DNA of 5,644 bases from Pyrinomonadaceae bacterium (lineage in GTDB: Bacteria; Acidobacteriota; Blastocatellia; Pyrinomonadales; Pyrinomonadaceae), in NCBI GenBank assembly GCA_014379795.1, contig JACMLC010000740.1, positions 1-5,644 of the forward strand, given 5' to 3'. Below the pieces are notes generated by a model. The model was given only the letters and a program-made list of their open reading frames with translations, made no database searches and was not told where the DNA came from. Both the position numbers and the translations under genes were made by a program. Below, piece by piece: positions 5,315 through 5,644 of this stretch (positions within the stretch are counted from its first letter, which is position 1; every line of letters begins with the position of its first letter).

Positions 5315-5644
5315 TTATAAGCTGCTGCCCGGAATCTTAATCCCGATTGATTCCAAAAATCTGTCCGGGCGATCGCCGCCGATGAGGGCAAAGATGTAAT
5401 CATTGGGCAGCGTGGCAATCTCCTTGTTTGTCGTTGCATCCATGATGACGACTTCGCGCTCACGAATCTCTTTGATGGCCGCGCGGAATCGAACCTTGAG
5501 CACGCCTGAGTCCAGACATTGATAAATTAAGAGCTTGTTGCCGAATTTGAGATCCGTTTTAAAGTCGCTGCGCACCAGCAGCGTGACTTCGTTCATCTCT
5601 TCGGGCGAGCGAAAGAGCAAACGATTGCCGTCGCGCTCTGCCAC
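5315..5644 (-). CDS. C-terminal part of an FAD/NAD(P)-binding oxidoreductase (thioredoxin-reductase/YpdA-like), truncated by window edge
   Basis: The visible 109 residues end at TAA 5317-5315; the gene continues past 5644, and the GTG at the edge is probably an internal codon. NEVTLLVRSDF (about 18-28) looks like the beta strand and loop that follow the NAD(P)-binding Rossmann motif. GVLKVRFRAAIKEIREREVVI (about 47-67) matches the 'strand, then effect of ligand' segment of this superfamily. LPNDYIFALIGGDRPDRFLESIGIKI (about 79-104) is the C-terminal FAD-contacting block (NDxxFALIGGxxP...FLxxxGI) seen in thioredoxin-reductase-like and YpdA-like flavoproteins. The glycine-rich N-terminal FAD motif and any redox CXXC are outside the window, so substrate and subfamily cannot be told. 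It is cytoplasmic by family. A link to the cytochromes downstream is possible but a 282-bp repeat-filled gap separates them. Confidence 0.62.
   Translation of the reverse strand: MAERDGNRLLFRSPEEMNEVTLLVRSDFKTDLKFGNKLLIYQCLDSGVLKVRFRAAIKEIREREVVIMDATTNKEIATLPNDYIFALIGGDRPDRFLESIGIKIPGSSL

Overview
The window looks like chromosome from a GC-rich Gram-negative bacterium. My best guess is Acidobacteriota, class Blastocatellia (Pyrinomonadales-like). That guess is inference, resting on the style of the multiheme cytochromes, the tandem HbpS-type protein and the dense short-hairpin intergenic repeats; nothing in the window proves it. All five genes I accept lie on the minus strand and read from high to low coordinates. 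I see no tRNA, rRNA, CRISPR array, transposase gene or phage gene.

Layout, in order of transcription. (1) 5644-5315: the C-terminal end of an FAD/NAD(P)-binding oxidoreductase of the thioredoxin-reductase/YpdA type, cut by the window edge. (2) 5314-5033: an intergenic stretch carrying eight CTTTGCG/CGCAAAG heptamers in four pairs, including an 18-bp perfect inverted repeat. (3) 5032-3368: an exported protein of 554 aa made of two HbpS/GlcG (DUF336) domains in tandem. (4) 3367-3113: a spacer dominated by a 145-bp element (3071-3215) with 28-bp perfect terminal inverted repeats, which runs into the 5' end of the next gene. (5) 3112-2255: an unrecognised exported protein with a transthyretin-like C-terminal domain. 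(6) 2258-1185: a nonaheme cytochrome c. (7) 1188 or 1167 down to 286: a second, paralogous nonaheme cytochrome c. (8) 285-1: a repeat region with a 210-bp inverted-repeat element (45-254).

The secreted protein and the two cytochromes are joined by ATGA stop/start overlaps at 2258-2255 and 1188-1185, so they are almost certainly one translationally coupled unit. Each cytochrome reads as three triheme modules of the cytochrome c7 kind: an FxH...H block, then three heme motifs, repeated three times. The hemes align one to one between the paralogs. The exception is heme 8 of the first cytochrome, which has a CX4CH motif and lacks the usual upstream distal histidine.

Taken together, the region suggests an envelope electron-transfer module (two wire-like cytochromes plus a secreted partner), possibly with a heme-handling HbpS-type protein next to it. 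The flavin oxidoreductase upstream may be unrelated or may supply electrons. The two inverted-repeat elements have REP/BIME-like architecture: GTAG at the 5' foot of a hairpin, with units in inverted pairs.
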